Assembly: GCF_039531105.1 (NCBI RefSeq)
Contig: NZ_BAAAPK010000001.1
Span: forward strand, 2,790,001 to 2,854,000
Direction of reading: 5' to 3'
DNA length: 64,000 nt
Source: Microbacterium lacus
GTDB taxonomy: Bacteria > Actinomycetota > Actinomycetes > Actinomycetales > Microbacteriaceae
In this document: one piece after another, positions 50,738 through 60,985 of the stretch
Layout: the number at the start of each line of letters is the position of its first letter
How positions within the stretch are numbered: the first letter of the stretch is position 1
Made by a program: the position numbers and the translations under genes
Notes under the pieces: model-generated
Seen by the model: the letters and a program-made list of their open reading frames with translations, nothing else
Told to the model about the DNA's origin: nothing
Databases searched by the model: none

Positions 50738-52443
50738 CCCGGATCGACGGGCGCGAGCGCGTCGGAGACGGACGCGCCGCATCCGCGTCGGCCGTCCTCC
50801 GCGGCGCGATGCCGCCCCCTCGTCGCTTCTGGCCGGCGGCCGCGTCGGGACTCCTGTCCGAGGCGTCAGCCGTCGCGCTCCTCGCGGTGAGCGCCTGGCT
50901 CATCGTCCGGGCGAGCGAACAGCCCCTGCTGCTGTACTTGTCGGCGGCGGTCGTCGGTGTGCGGCTCTTCGCCCTGACGCGCGCGACGTTCCGCTACCTG
51001 GAACGTCTCGCCGGGCACGACGCCGCGCTCCGTCAACTGGCGGAGACGCGGTCCACGCTCGTCCGTCGGCTGATCCCGCTCTCCCCCGACGGACTCGGCA
51101 CGACGCGCCGCGGCTCGGTGCTCGGCGCGCTCGTCGACGATGTCGACGAGCTGCAGAACCTGCCCCTGCGGGTCGTGCAGCCCCTCGTCGCCTCGGCACT
51201 CGTGGCCGCGGCATCCGTCGTCTTCATGGCCTTCATCTCCTGGCCCGCTGCCCTCACGCTGCTCGCGTGCCTCATCGCCGCCGGACTCGTCTCGACGCTG
51301 TGGGGGTGGGCGGCCGGCGCCCGCGCGGAACGCGCGCTCGCGCCGCTGCGGGCGCGGCTCGCGGATGCCGTGCTCGACCACCTCGGCAGCCTCGACGTCC
51401 TGATCGCGTTCGCAGCGGAGGAGGCTGCGCGCGAGCGCATCCGCGCCGCGGACGCCGCCTTGCGCGCCGCCCTCGTGCGACGGACCCTGGCGCAGGCGGG
51501 GACGACCGCGCTCGTCTCGCTCCTGGCGGGCCTCGCCTCCGTCGCCGCGCTGCTCGCGACCGCCCCGCTGTTCACCGCCGGCGACCTCACGGCGCCGGCA
51601 CTCGCGATCGCCGTCCTGGTGCCCATGGCCGTCTTCGACGTGTTCGGCTCGGTGCCGCTCGCGGCGTCTGCCTGGCGACAGGTGCGCGGGAGCGCGCAGC
51701 GCATCGCCGACGCCGTCCCCGCAGATGTGCCCGACGGCCTCGTCCGCGAGACGGCGACGCCGACCGGTGTCGCCCCGGCGCTCGGCGAGGGCGTGCGGCT
51801 GCGCGCAGTGTCGGCGCGCTGGCCCGGCGCCTCGGACGATTCCCTGCACCACGTCGATCTCGACATCCGGCCCGGCGAGCGGGTGCTCGTCGTGGGATCG
51901 AGCGGTTCGGGCAAGACGACACTCGCGCACGTGCTCGTGCGGTTCCTCGACGCGCGGGGATCATTCACGATCGGCGGCGTGCCCGTGGCCGACCTGGTGC
52001 CCGACGATGTCCGGCTCACGATCGGACTGTGCGAGCAGCGGCCGATGCTGTTCGACGAGGACATCCGCCAGAATCTCCTGTTCGCACGGGACACGGCGAC
52101 GGATGCCGACCTCCTGGCCGTGCTCGAGAGGGTGGGGCTGGGCGGATGGGTGCGCGAGCGCGGCGGGCTGGATGCACGGGTCGGCGAACGCGGTGCGCTC
52201 GTTTCCGGCGGTCAGGCGCAGCGTCTCGCGCTCGCCCGCGCACTGCTGCGGGGTTTCCCCGTGCTCGTGCTAGACGAGCCGACCGCGGGCGTCGACCCTG
52301 CCGCCTCCGATGCCCTGCTGACCGACCTCCTTTCGGCCGTCGGTGAGGATCAGGCCGTCGTGCTCATCTCGCACGTGGAGGTGCCGGCCGGAATGATCGA
52401 CCGCGAGGTGCGCCTCGTGCGAGGGCGGGTCGTCCCGGCCTGA
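50734..52443 (+). CDS. cydC: ABC exporter subunit CydC
   Basis: This 569-residue half-ABC transporter forms a heterodimer with CydD. Six membrane helices are followed by a nucleotide-binding domain with Walker A 'GSSGSGKTTL', signature 'VSGGQAQRLALARAL' and Walker B 'VLVLDEPTAGVD'. It ends three bases before the convergent oxidoreductase gene. Its start overlaps cydD by 4 nt. Confidence 0.95.
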   Translation: MTRIDGRERVGDGRAASASAVLRGAMPPPRRFWPAAASGLLSEASAVALLAVSAWLIVRASEQPLLLYLSAAVVGVRLFALTRATFRYLERLAGHDAALRQLAETRSTLVRRLIPLSPDGLGTTRRGSVLGALVDDVDELQNLPLRVVQPLVASALVAAASVVFMAFISWPAALTLLACLIAAGLVSTLWGWAAGARAERALAPLRARLADAVLDHLGSLDVLIAFAAEEAARERIRAADAALRAALVRRTLAQAGTTALVSLLAGLASVAALLATAPLFTAGDLTAPALAIAVLVPMAVFDVFGSVPLAASAWRQVRGSAQRIADAVPADVPDGLVRETATPTGVAPALGEGVRLRAVSARWPGASDDSLHHVDLDIRPGERVLVVGSSGSGKTTLAHVLVRFLDARGSFTIGGVPVADLVPDDVRLTIGLCEQRPMLFDEDIRQNLLFARDTATDADLLAVLERVGLGGWVRERGGLDARVGERGALVSGGQAQRLALARALLRGFPVLVLDEPTAGVDPAASDALLTDLLSAVGEDQAVVLISHVEVPAGMIDREVRLVRGRVVPA

Positions 52444-52446
52444 CGG

Positions 52447-54027
52447 TCAGGCCGGCTGCTTCTCGCGCTCCGCGGCTCCGGCATCCGCCTTCGCCTCTTC
52501 GTCGGCGGCGACGGCCGCGGCGGTGATCCGCGCCGCCATGCCGGCGAAGATGAAGCCGTGGAACGGCAGCACGGCGAACCAGTACAGGCGCCCGGCGAGT
52601 CCTTTCGGGAAGAAGACCGCGCGCTGGTCGTAGCGCGAGCCCTCGCCTTCGGGCGCGACGCGCATCTCGAGCCAGGCGAGTCCGGGAACCTTCATCTCGG
52701 CGCGAAGCCGCAGCAGCGCGCCGGGCTCGATCGCCTCGACCCGCCAGAAGTCGACCGCATCGCCGACGACCAGTCGGTCGCGGTGACGACGCCCCCGACG
52801 CAGCCCCACACCGCCGACGAGCTTGTCCATCCACCCGCGGATCGCCCACAGGAAGGGGTTCGAGTACCACCCGCGTTCACCGCCGATGCCCTGCACGACG
52901 CGCCACAGCGCCTCCGGTGAGGCGGGCGTGGCGAGGGTGCGCTTGTCGGTGAACACCGTCTTGCCCGCCCAGTCCGGATCGTTCGGCAGGGGGTCGCTCG
53001 GAACCCCGAGCACTTCGCCGTCCTGCCAGCTCGTCTCGATCGCGTCGAGCTCCACCTTGCCGAGCGCGAGGGCGACCGCCCGCCGGTACGGAGTCAGACC
53101 GCCTTCGGGCTGCGGGATCAGCGCGTCCACGTCGCGGTTCTTCACGATGCACTCGTTCTGCAGCGACTCCACGAGCGGCATCGCGACGCGCCGCGGAATG
53201 GGAGTGACGAGGTTGACCCAGTGCGAGGCCAGACGCGGGGTGAGCACCGGCAGCGCGGCAATGCCGCGCTGCTTCAGGCCCGCCTCGACCGCATAGCCGT
53301 TCATCATCTGCCCGTAGCGCAGGACGTCGGGCCCGCCGATGTCGACGGCGGTGTTGACGTCGGGGTCGACGCGTGCCGCGCCCAGGAGGTAGTGCAGCAC
53401 GTCGCGGACGGCGATCGGCTGGATGCGGTTGCGCACCCACTTGGGGGCCGGCATGTAGGGCAGCACCTCCGTGAGATGGCGCACCATCTCGAACGACGCG
53501 GAGCCCGAGCCGATCACGACGCCGGCCTGCAGGACGAGCGTCGGAACGCCGCTGTCGATGAGGATCTGCCCGACCTCCACGCGGGATCGGAGGTGCGCCG
53601 ACAGCTCGGTGTTCTCCGGATGCAGTCCCCCGAGGTACACGATCCGCTGCACTCCCGCCGCCGCCGCGGCCGTCGCGACGGTCGTGGCGGCCTCGCGATC
53701 CGCGCTCTCGAAGCCCTTGCCCGCGCCCATCGAATGGACCAGGTAGTAGAGCACGTCGACGTCGCGGACGGCGTCCGCCATCGCCGCCGGATCGGCCGCG
53801 TCGCCCTCCGTGACCTCGACGTTGCTCCCCCAGTCGAAGGCGGCGACCCGTGCGGCGTCGCGCGCGAGGACCCGCACGCGGTATCCCGCGTTCAGCAGAC
53901 GGGGCACGAGGCGTCCGCCGAGGTATCCCGTGGCGCCGAGCACGAGCGCGCGGGGAGCGGTGCCGTCCTCTCGCGGCACGGCGCGCAGAGCCTCTTCTCG
54001 ACCGGTGGGCGCAGTCAGATCGTCCAT
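52447..54027 (-). CDS. NAD(P)-binding SDR-like oxidoreductase with DUF2867 domain
   Basis: This 526-residue protein has an N-terminal atypical-SDR Rossmann fold ('LVLGATGYLGGRLVPRLL'). 'VLYYLVHSMG' and 'GGLHPE' are typical of the DUF2867-linked family. The C-terminal half (about 330-510) is the DUF2867/SRPBCC-like domain ('LRAEMKVPGLAWLEMRV', 'YWFAVLPFHGFIFAGM'). The reaction is unknown. It is convergent with cydC. It leads a leftward run with GNAT and RibD-like genes upstream on the same strand. Confidence 0.9.
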   Translation of the reverse strand: MDDLTAPTGREEALRAVPREDGTAPRALVLGATGYLGGRLVPRLLNAGYRVRVLARDAARVAAFDWGSNVEVTEGDAADPAAMADAVRDVDVLYYLVHSMGAGKGFESADREAATTVATAAAAAGVQRIVYLGGLHPENTELSAHLRSRVEVGQILIDSGVPTLVLQAGVVIGSGSASFEMVRHLTEVLPYMPAPKWVRNRIQPIAVRDVLHYLLGAARVDPDVNTAVDIGGPDVLRYGQMMNGYAVEAGLKQRGIAALPVLTPRLASHWVNLVTPIPRRVAMPLVESLQNECIVKNRDVDALIPQPEGGLTPYRRAVALALGKVELDAIETSWQDGEVLGVPSDPLPNDPDWAGKTVFTDKRTLATPASPEALWRVVQGIGGERGWYSNPFLWAIRGWMDKLVGGVGLRRGRRHRDRLVVGDAVDFWRVEAIEPGALLRLRAEMKVPGLAWLEMRVAPEGEGSRYDQRAVFFPKGLAGRLYWFAVLPFHGFIFAGMAARITAAAVAADEEAKADAGAAEREKQPA

Positions 54028-54037
54028 GCCCGAAAGG

Positions 54038-54667
54038 CTATGCCCCCGCGGAGGGCGCTCGGCGCGTGGCGGGCAGATCCATCGCGAACGCCTGAACGCC
54101 GTCGTGGGACGGGATCGGGTCGAAACCCACGCGCGGATAGAACGCGAGCGCGCCGGCGTTGTCGGCCGAGGCGACCAGGTGCAGACCCCGCACGCCGCGC
54201 GCCCGCAGAGCGGCGACGACGGTCTCGATCAGCCGCCTCCCCCACCCCTGTCCCTGCAGCTCCGGAAGGAGATCGATGTGCAGGTGAGCGGGATATCGAG
54301 CGGCATAGGGCTCCACGCCCGGCGCCCGCGAGTAGGCGTAGATCAGCGTGCCGTCCTGGCGCGAGCGCTCGCACTCCGGCTTCGGCCACAACGCTCCATG
54401 TTCGGGCCACCATTCGTCACGGAACCACGCCTCGAAGGCATCGGTGTCGTCCGTCGCGACCGCATAGCCCGCGACGCGCCCGTCGTCCGTCTCGACGACG
54501 AACGCGAGATCGGGATGCCGCGCGACGTACGGCAGCACGAAGATCTGGGCCCAGATGCGGTCGTCCGCGAAGATCCCGGTCCCGTCGGCTCCGGCATCCG
54601 CGGTCTTCAGGCAGATCTCGGCGAGTGCGGGTTCGTCGCCGGGTCGGAAGGGGCGGATGCGTGGCAC
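54038..54667 (-). CDS. GNAT-family N-acetyltransferase
   Basis: This 209-residue protein has a GTG start. 'RIRPFRPGDEPALAEICLKT' at the N-terminus and 'LLPELQGQGWGRRLIETVVAALRARG' (acetyl-CoA site) identify GNAT. 'GLHLVASADNAGALAFYPRVGF' is also typical. It resembles the acetyltransferase domains joined to O-GlcNAcase-like proteins. No substrate can be assigned. It ends 11 bp before the SDR gene start. Confidence 0.86.
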   Translation of the reverse strand: MPRIRPFRPGDEPALAEICLKTADAGADGTGIFADDRIWAQIFVLPYVARHPDLAFVVETDDGRVAGYAVATDDTDAFEAWFRDEWWPEHGALWPKPECERSRQDGTLIYAYSRAPGVEPYAARYPAHLHIDLLPELQGQGWGRRLIETVVAALRARGVRGLHLVASADNAGALAFYPRVGFDPIPSHDGVQAFAMDLPATRRAPSAGA

Positions 54668-54705
54668 CGCACCAGCCTACGAGCGGTCGCTCTCCGTCTC
54701 CCGGT

Positions 54706-55311
54706 TCACTCCAGCCGCCCATACCGGATGTGGGTCGCCAACGGCGAGTGCAGCACCTCGACGGGTTCGAAGCCGAAGACATCCAGGTCGGAGAAGATCC
54801 GTTCGCCGGATCCCAGGACGACCGGTGCGATATCGATCGTCAGCTCATCGACGACGTCGGCCGCGAGCGCCTGGCGGACGGTGGACGCCCCGCCGGCGAT
54901 GTCCACGCCGCGTTCACCGGAGACCTCGACGGCGCGCTCATACGCCGCGTCGAACCCGTCGGTCACGAAATGGAACGTCGTGCCGCCCGCCATCTCGATC
55001 GGCTCCCGGGCGAAGTGGGTGAGGACGAACACGGGCGCGTGATAGGGGGGCTCCGGACCCCACCACCCCCGCCAGTCCTCGTCCCACGCTCCGCGGATCG
55101 GCCCGAACATGTTGCGGCCCATCACGTACGCTCCGCGCGGACGACCGAGCCAGCCGGACGCGGTCGCGTCGGCCTCGGTCACGCGCGGGTCCCCGAGGTG
55201 CCAGCGATGCACCGCCAGCCCGCCGACTCCGAGCGGATCGTCTCGGCTCTGCGCAGGACCCGCGACGAACCCGTCGATGGACATGGACATGTGGCAGGTC
55301 GTGTGCGCCAT
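54706..55311 (-). CDS. RibD C-terminal/dihydrofolate-reductase-like protein
   Basis: This 201-residue protein starts 'MSMSIDGFVAG', the DHFR/RibD_C pattern, with 'YVMGRNMFGP' and 'DIAGGASTVRQALAADVVDELTIDIAPVVLGSGERIF' (a NADPH-binding G-G-x-x pattern and conserved ending). It binds NADPH; the substrate is not known. It is separated from the HerA-like gene by 21 bp and from the GNAT gene by 38 bp, on the same strand. Confidence 0.9.
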   Translation of the reverse strand: MAHTTCHMSMSIDGFVAGPAQSRDDPLGVGGLAVHRWHLGDPRVTEADATASGWLGRPRGAYVMGRNMFGPIRGAWDEDWRGWWGPEPPYHAPVFVLTHFAREPIEMAGGTTFHFVTDGFDAAYERAVEVSGERGVDIAGGASTVRQALAADVVDELTIDIAPVVLGSGERIFSDLDVFGFEPVEVLHSPLATHIRYGRLE

Positions 55312-55332
55312 GTGCGATCTCCGTTCTGTGCG

Positions 55333-57243
55333 TCAGCGTCTGCCGGTCCCGAACATGCCGCGGATCACGCCGTTCAGGATCGTCTGGGTCGACTTGGACC
55401 CCAGGATCTGCTCGAGCGGCGACTTCTGCGCCGCGCGCGGCGTCCGGGTCGTCCCGGAGGTCTTCTTCAGCAGCCGGTCGTATTCGGCTTGGCGCGCCTT
55501 GGCTTCCTTGTCGGCCTGCTTCTGGATCGCCGCCTGCTGCTTCGCGTACTCGGCATCCGCCTTCGCCTTGGCCAGCGCCGCCTCCTGCGCCGCCGCGGCG
55601 TCGTTCGCCGCGTTCATCCGTGCGGTCAGGATCTCGCGGGCGGACTCCCGATCGATCGGGGTGCCGTATTTCGGCAGCAGAGGGGATGCCGCCACGGCGG
55701 CGTCGATCGCGGCGTCCGGCGTCGGCGACATCAGTCCCTGCGGGGCGCGCAGACGTGTCCAGGCGACGGGAGTGGGCGCGCCCTTCTCGCTCATGACGGT
55801 CACGATCGCCTCACCGGTTCCGAGTTCCTGCAGGACGCGCTCGAGGTCGTAGCCCGACCGGGGGTACGTGCCCACCGTGGCGCGGAGCGCCTTCGCATCG
55901 TCGGGGGTGAATGCGCGCAGCGCGTGCTGGACGCGTGAGCCCAGTTGCGCCAGCACGTCGGACGGGACATCCTTCGGGGTCTGCGTCACGAAGAAGACGC
56001 CGACGCCCTTCGAGCGGATGAGGCGGACGGTCTGGACGATCGCGGCGGTGAAGTCCTTGGAGGCGTCCCGGAAGAGCAGGTGCGCCTCGTCGAAGAAGAA
56101 CACGAGCTTCGGCTTGTCCAGGTCGCCGACTTCGGGGAGCAGCTCGAACAGCTCGGCGAGAAGGTACATCAGGAACGTCGAGAACAGCGCCGGCTTGTCG
56201 GCGACGCCGGGCACCTCCAGGAGGCTCACGATGCCACGCCCGTCCGGCGCCGTGCGCAGGAACTCGCGCACGTCGAACTCGGGCTCGCCGAAGAAGACGT
56301 CGGCGCCTCCGTCGGCGAACGTGATGAGCTCGCGCAGGATCACGCCCGCGGTCGCGGCGGAAAGACCGCCGAGGTTCTTCAGCTCCGCTTTACCCTCGGC
56401 GCTGGTGAGGTAGGTCAGCACCGCCCGCAGGTCGGACAGGTCGACGAGGGCGAGACCGTTCGCATCGGCGTAATGGAACACGAGCCCGAGGCTCGACTCC
56501 TGTGTGGCATTCAGCCCCAGGACCTTGCTCAGCAGCAGCGGACCGAATCCCGACACGGTCGCGCGGACCGGCACGCCTTTGCCGACACCGCCGAGGGCGT
56601 AGTACTCCGTGACGGATGCCGCGGGCGACCAGTCCTGCCCGATCGCCATGGTGCGCGCGAGCAGCTTCTCGCTGGACTCGCCCGGTGTCGCGACCCCGGA
56701 GAGGTCGCCTTTGATGTCGGCGGCGAAAACCGGGACGCCCTTGGCCGCAAGCTGCTCGGCGAGCCCTTGGAGGGTGCGGGTCTTGCCGGTCCCGGTGGCT
56801 CCCGCGACGAGGCCGTGACGGTTCATCATGCCGAGCGGGATGCGGATCTGCGCATCGGGAACGGCATCCCCGTTCATGAGCGCGCCGAGGTCGAGGGTCT
56901 CCGCCGCGAAGGTGTACCCCGTGATCACGGTCTGCACCTGCTCGGGGCTCAGCGGCCCGGCGAGCGCTGCCTGCGGTGCAGCCTCCGCCGCGGGTGTCGA
57001 CGGCAACTCCGCGGGGGCCGGCGGGACGTCCGCTGCGGGCGCGGCTTGCTCCGGGGACGTCGATGTCGCCTGCCCCGCCGGTGCGGCCGCCGCCCTCGCG
57101 GCCGCGGCTTCGGCGGCCGCGAGCGCTGCCCGGGCCTGCGCCGCCTTCAGCTGCGCTTCGGCCGCCTCGGCCTCTGCGCGAAGCCTCGCGAGCTCCGCTT
57201 CGGCGGCGGCGACGGACGGATCGACGGGCTCGGCGGCACTCAT
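55333..57243 (-). CDS. HerA/DUF853-type P-loop ATPase
   Basis: This 636-residue ATPase has an Ala/Glu-rich N-terminal coiled coil (residues 5-60) and a low-complexity linker. Walker A is 'GATGTGKTRT', and Walker B is in 'LVFFFDEAHLLF'. Other family motifs are 'LIRSKGVGVFFVTQTPKDVP' and 'GSRVQHALRAFTPDD'. DUF853 proteins are HerA/VirB4-like motor ATPases of uncertain role, distinct from the archaeal HerA helicase. ATG 57243 is used, with GTG 57249 as alternative. Its start lies 9 bp from the PAP2 gene stop. Confidence 0.93.
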   Translation of the reverse strand: MSAAEPVDPSVAAAEAELARLRAEAEAAEAQLKAAQARAALAAAEAAAARAAAAPAGQATSTSPEQAAPAADVPPAPAELPSTPAAEAAPQAALAGPLSPEQVQTVITGYTFAAETLDLGALMNGDAVPDAQIRIPLGMMNRHGLVAGATGTGKTRTLQGLAEQLAAKGVPVFAADIKGDLSGVATPGESSEKLLARTMAIGQDWSPAASVTEYYALGGVGKGVPVRATVSGFGPLLLSKVLGLNATQESSLGLVFHYADANGLALVDLSDLRAVLTYLTSAEGKAELKNLGGLSAATAGVILRELITFADGGADVFFGEPEFDVREFLRTAPDGRGIVSLLEVPGVADKPALFSTFLMYLLAELFELLPEVGDLDKPKLVFFFDEAHLLFRDASKDFTAAIVQTVRLIRSKGVGVFFVTQTPKDVPSDVLAQLGSRVQHALRAFTPDDAKALRATVGTYPRSGYDLERVLQELGTGEAIVTVMSEKGAPTPVAWTRLRAPQGLMSPTPDAAIDAAVAASPLLPKYGTPIDRESAREILTARMNAANDAAAAQEAALAKAKADAEYAKQQAAIQKQADKEAKARQAEYDRLLKKTSGTTRTPRAAQKSPLEQILGSKSTQTILNGVIRGMFGTGRR

Positions 57244-57252
57244 GCGCACAGC

Positions 57253-57933
<681 letters not shown>

Positions 57934-58047
57934 CCGCCCATTCTGGCCGGTATCTCCGCAGAAATCGCGGGCCGCGGCGCGCGGTCACGACCGTGTATGC
58001 TCCCGACGCTCCCGCTGATTCCGGTCGCCGGCGGGGCGTCGTCTCCG

Positions 58048-59376
58048 TCAGGGAGTGAGCATCGCGACCGTACGCGGCCGCACGATCGTCCACAGGGCGA
58101 TCACGCCGATCACGGCGCACCCGAACATGACCGCCGCCATCGTGGTCGCCGTGATGCCCGCATCGCGCGAGATCCAGCCGACCACGGGCGAGATGACGCC
58201 CGCGATGCCGAAGTTCGTCGCTCCGATGAGCGACGCGGCCGTACCGGCCGCCTTGCCGTGGCGGTCGAGGGCGAGCACCTGCACGCACGGGAACGTGAAG
58301 CCGCACGCCGTCATGAAGAAGAACAGCGGGATCACCGTTCCCCAGAGGCCGAAGCCCAACTGGTCGAAGACGATGATCGCGGCCGCGGAGACGACGAGCA
58401 CGCCGGTGGAGTACGCCATCACCCACTGGGGTCCGAAGCGCGCGGCGAGCCGGGAGGCGAACTGCACGCCGGTGACGACGCCGAGCGAGTTCGCGGCGAA
58501 CAGCAGTCCGTACTGCTGAGCGTCGAAGCCGAACGACTGCTGGAAGAGGAACGAGGATGCCGAGAGGTAGGAGAACAGACCGCTGAACGTCATCGCCCCG
58601 ATCACGAGCGTGCCGATGAAGACGCGGTCGCGGAGCACGCTCTGGTAGCGCTGCAGCACGGTCGTGCTGCCCTTGTCGCTGCGCCGGGCCTTGGGCAGGG
58701 TCTCCGGGATCACGAAGATGGCGCAGGCCAGCAGGACGGCTCCGTAGATTCCGAGCACGACGAAGATGCCGCGCCACGGCATGACGGCCAGGAGCGCCGA
58801 TCCGACCAGCGGCGCGGCGACCGGCGCGACGCCCGAGACGAGCGCGAGGCGCGACAGCATGACCACGAGGCGCTTTCCGCCGAACAGGTCACGGACGATC
58901 GCCATCGCGACGACGCCGCCCGCGGCCGCGCCCATTCCCATGCCGACGCGCGCCACCATGAGGAGCTCGATGGACGGGGCCAGTGCGGCCGCCGTGCTCG
59001 CCACGACGTGCAGAGCCGTCACCACGAGGAGCGGAACGCGGCGACCCACCTTGTCGCTGAGCGGTCCGACGATGAGCTGGCCCAGTGCGAAGCCGACCAT
59101 CGTCCCGGTGAGCGTGAGCTGGATCACGGCGGCGGTGGTCTGGAAGTCCTCTTCCAGCACCGGGAAGGCCGGCAGATACAGGTCGATCGTGAACGGCCCC
59201 AGCGCCGTGAGGGCGCCGAGAAGCACGATGTACAGCACCCGGCGGCGGTGCGTGATGGCATCCCCGGGATGCAGCATGATCGGCGCCGTCGCGGGGTTGC
59301 TCCCGAGCGTGCGGATCGCACCGGTCGTGCGGGGGACGTGCGGCTTCTGGGTGGGCGTGGATGCGGTATCGAGCAC
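58048..59376 (-). CDS. Bcr/CflA-type MFS efflux transporter
   Basis: This protein of about 442 residues has twelve membrane helices. 'GPFTIDLYLPAFPVLEEDFQTT' and 'QLIVGPLSDKVGRRVPLLV' are Bcr/CflA (multidrug or bicyclomycin resistance) signatures. The start is uncertain: GTG 59376 adds about 33 residues before 'MLHPGDAITHRRRVLYIVLL', whose ATG 59277 is an alternative. The substrate is unknown. Confidence 0.9.
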   Translation of the reverse strand: MLDTASTPTQKPHVPRTTGAIRTLGSNPATAPIMLHPGDAITHRRRVLYIVLLGALTALGPFTIDLYLPAFPVLEEDFQTTAAVIQLTLTGTMVGFALGQLIVGPLSDKVGRRVPLLVVTALHVVASTAAALAPSIELLMVARVGMGMGAAAGGVVAMAIVRDLFGGKRLVVMLSRLALVSGVAPVAAPLVGSALLAVMPWRGIFVVLGIYGAVLLACAIFVIPETLPKARRSDKGSTTVLQRYQSVLRDRVFIGTLVIGAMTFSGLFSYLSASSFLFQQSFGFDAQQYGLLFAANSLGVVTGVQFASRLAARFGPQWVMAYSTGVLVVSAAAIIVFDQLGFGLWGTVIPLFFFMTACGFTFPCVQVLALDRHGKAAGTAASLIGATNFGIAGVISPVVGWISRDAGITATTMAAVMFGCAVIGVIALWTIVRPRTVAMLTP

Positions 59377-59580
59377 AGGGATTCGTTTCGTGGCAGCGCG
59401 GGTGACGGGGGGGGGTGCCGGAGGTGCGGCGGGAATCGCGACAGAGCGTCGTCGAATCGATTCGAACTCCCATGATAGCGGACACAGGCCCCTTCCTCAC
59501 AGCCCTCTCTCGTATGCGCTCGCATAGGATGTGTCTACCTTCCGAGCCGCCTTCAGGGCGCCCGAGCCGAGATCAGATCC
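59377..59580. other. Divergent intergenic region
   Basis: This 204-bp region separates the MFS gene from the DUF3105 gene. It contains a run of nine G's at 59408-59416 and must hold both promoters. No other feature is supported. Confidence 0.4.
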
Positions 59581-60300
59581 ATGACCCCGACACCCCCGCG
59601 CCCCGCCGACAAGAAGACCAGCGGCAACCCCGCGACCCAGGCCCAGATCAACCAGACCGTCAAGCAGCAGCGCGAGCAGAAGCGCCAGGAGAAGCTGGTC
59701 GAGTACCAGAAGCAGCTCGCGAAGCGCCGGCGCGGCAAGGTGGTCTGGTGGACCGTCGGCTCGGTGGTCGCCGTCGGCGTGATCGCCGCGATCATCGCGT
59801 CGATCGTGTTCGCTCCGGCGCAGGCGCCGACGCTGCAGCCGGGCGACGGCGACGGATCGTCGATCCAGGGTGTGGAGACGTTCGAGAACACCGCCAACCA
59901 CGTCGAGGGCTCCGTCGACTACGCGCAGAGCCCGCCGACCGGTGGAGACCACAACGCGATCTGGCTCAACTGCGGCATCTACGACCAGCCCGTGCCGAAC
60001 GAGAACGCGGTGCACTCGCTCGAGCACGGCGCGGTGTGGATCACGTACGACGCCGAGCAGGTCGCCGGCGCCGAACTCGACGCCCTGAAGGCCCAACTGC
60101 CCTCCTCCTACATCGTGCTCTCGCCGTACGAGGGCCTGGATTCCCCCATCGTGATGAGCGCATGGAACGCCCAGCTGAAGCTCGACTCCGCCGATGACGC
60201 ACGCGTGTCCGAATTCCTTTCGGCCTACTGGCGCAGCCAGAACGCCCCGGAGCCCAACGCCTCCTGCTCGGGTGCACTGAACGCCCCCGGCAAGCAGTAG
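59581..60300 (+). CDS. DUF3105 membrane-anchored protein
   Basis: This 239-residue protein has a highly charged N-terminal cytoplasmic region (Lys/Gln/Glu-rich coiled coil, residues 15-50), one membrane helix (about 58-78) and an extracytoplasmic DUF3105 domain. The signature is 'SPPTGGDHNAIWLNCGIY' and 'HSLEHGAVWITYD', whose His residues could bind metal. It is followed after 3 bp by the DUF305 gene, a pairing common in Actinobacteria and probably linked to copper. No function is known. Confidence 0.9.
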   Translation: MTPTPPRPADKKTSGNPATQAQINQTVKQQREQKRQEKLVEYQKQLAKRRRGKVVWWTVGSVVAVGVIAAIIASIVFAPAQAPTLQPGDGDGSSIQGVETFENTANHVEGSVDYAQSPPTGGDHNAIWLNCGIYDQPVPNENAVHSLEHGAVWITYDAEQVAGAELDALKAQLPSSYIVLSPYEGLDSPIVMSAWNAQLKLDSADDARVSEFLSAYWRSQNAPEPNASCSGALNAPGKQ

Positions 60301-60303
60301 CGC

Positions 60304-60981
60304 ATGACGTCCGAGGACGCCCCCCGCTCGTCGCTGCCGCGCTGGCTCGCGATCGTGCTGGCGTGTCTCGCGATCGGCGGTCTCGCTTTCGCGGTCGGTC
60401 GCTTCTCGACGTTCGGCTCCGTGCCGGCGACCCCGGGCACGGCATCCGCTGATGCGGGCTTCGCGCGCGACATGCAGGTGCACCACGCACAGGCGATCGC
60501 GATGGCGATGGAGATCTACCGCAAGACCGAGGACGACGAGCTGCGCGTGCTCTCGTACGACATCGCGACCGGGCAAGCCGGGCAGCGCGGCGAGATGTAC
60601 GACTGGCTCGTCCAGTGGGGGCTGCCGCAATCCGGCGGCCCCATGATGGCGTGGATGAGCGGGGCTCCCGGCGGTCACGAGCACGGCGGTGGCGGATCCG
60701 CCCTCAGCGACGACGAGGCGCGGGCCGCGATGGGCATGGCGACGGATGCCGAGCTCGACGCCCTCGCGGCGGCGACCGGCTCCGAGGCGGACTGCCTGTT
60801 CCTCGAGCTCATGATCCGCCACCACGAGGGAGCGATCCCGATGGCGCAGGCGGCGATCGACCTGGGCTCGGTCGAGCGCGTGCGTCAGGTCGCCGAGGCG
60901 ATGCGCGCCGGCCAGACGGCCGAGATCGACGCGATGACCGCGATGCAGGCGCGCTTGGGGTGCACCGCCTCGCTACAGTGA
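60304..60981 (+). CDS. DUF305 membrane-anchored protein
   Basis: This 225-residue protein has an N-terminal membrane helix and the DUF305 fold. The paired signatures are 'DMQVHHAQAIAMAMEIY' and 'MIRHHEGAIPMAQAAID', both with His-His pairs and Met, suggesting a ferritin-like helical metal site. Its middle loop is Met/Gly/His-rich ('GAPGGHEHGGGG'). DUF305 proteins are thought to be copper-binding. It is coupled to DUF3105 (3-bp gap). Confidence 0.92.
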   Translation: MTSEDAPRSSLPRWLAIVLACLAIGGLAFAVGRFSTFGSVPATPGTASADAGFARDMQVHHAQAIAMAMEIYRKTEDDELRVLSYDIATGQAGQRGEMYDWLVQWGLPQSGGPMMAWMSGAPGGHEHGGGGSALSDDEARAAMGMATDAELDALAAATGSEADCLFLELMIRHHEGAIPMAQAAIDLGSVERVRQVAEAMRAGQTAEIDAMTAMQARLGCTASLQ

Positions 60982-60985
60982 TCGG

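Noticed and set aside
53221..55938. 905-codon open frame across SDR, GNAT and RibD genes
   Set aside because: It crosses three real genes on the opposite strand and has no domain.
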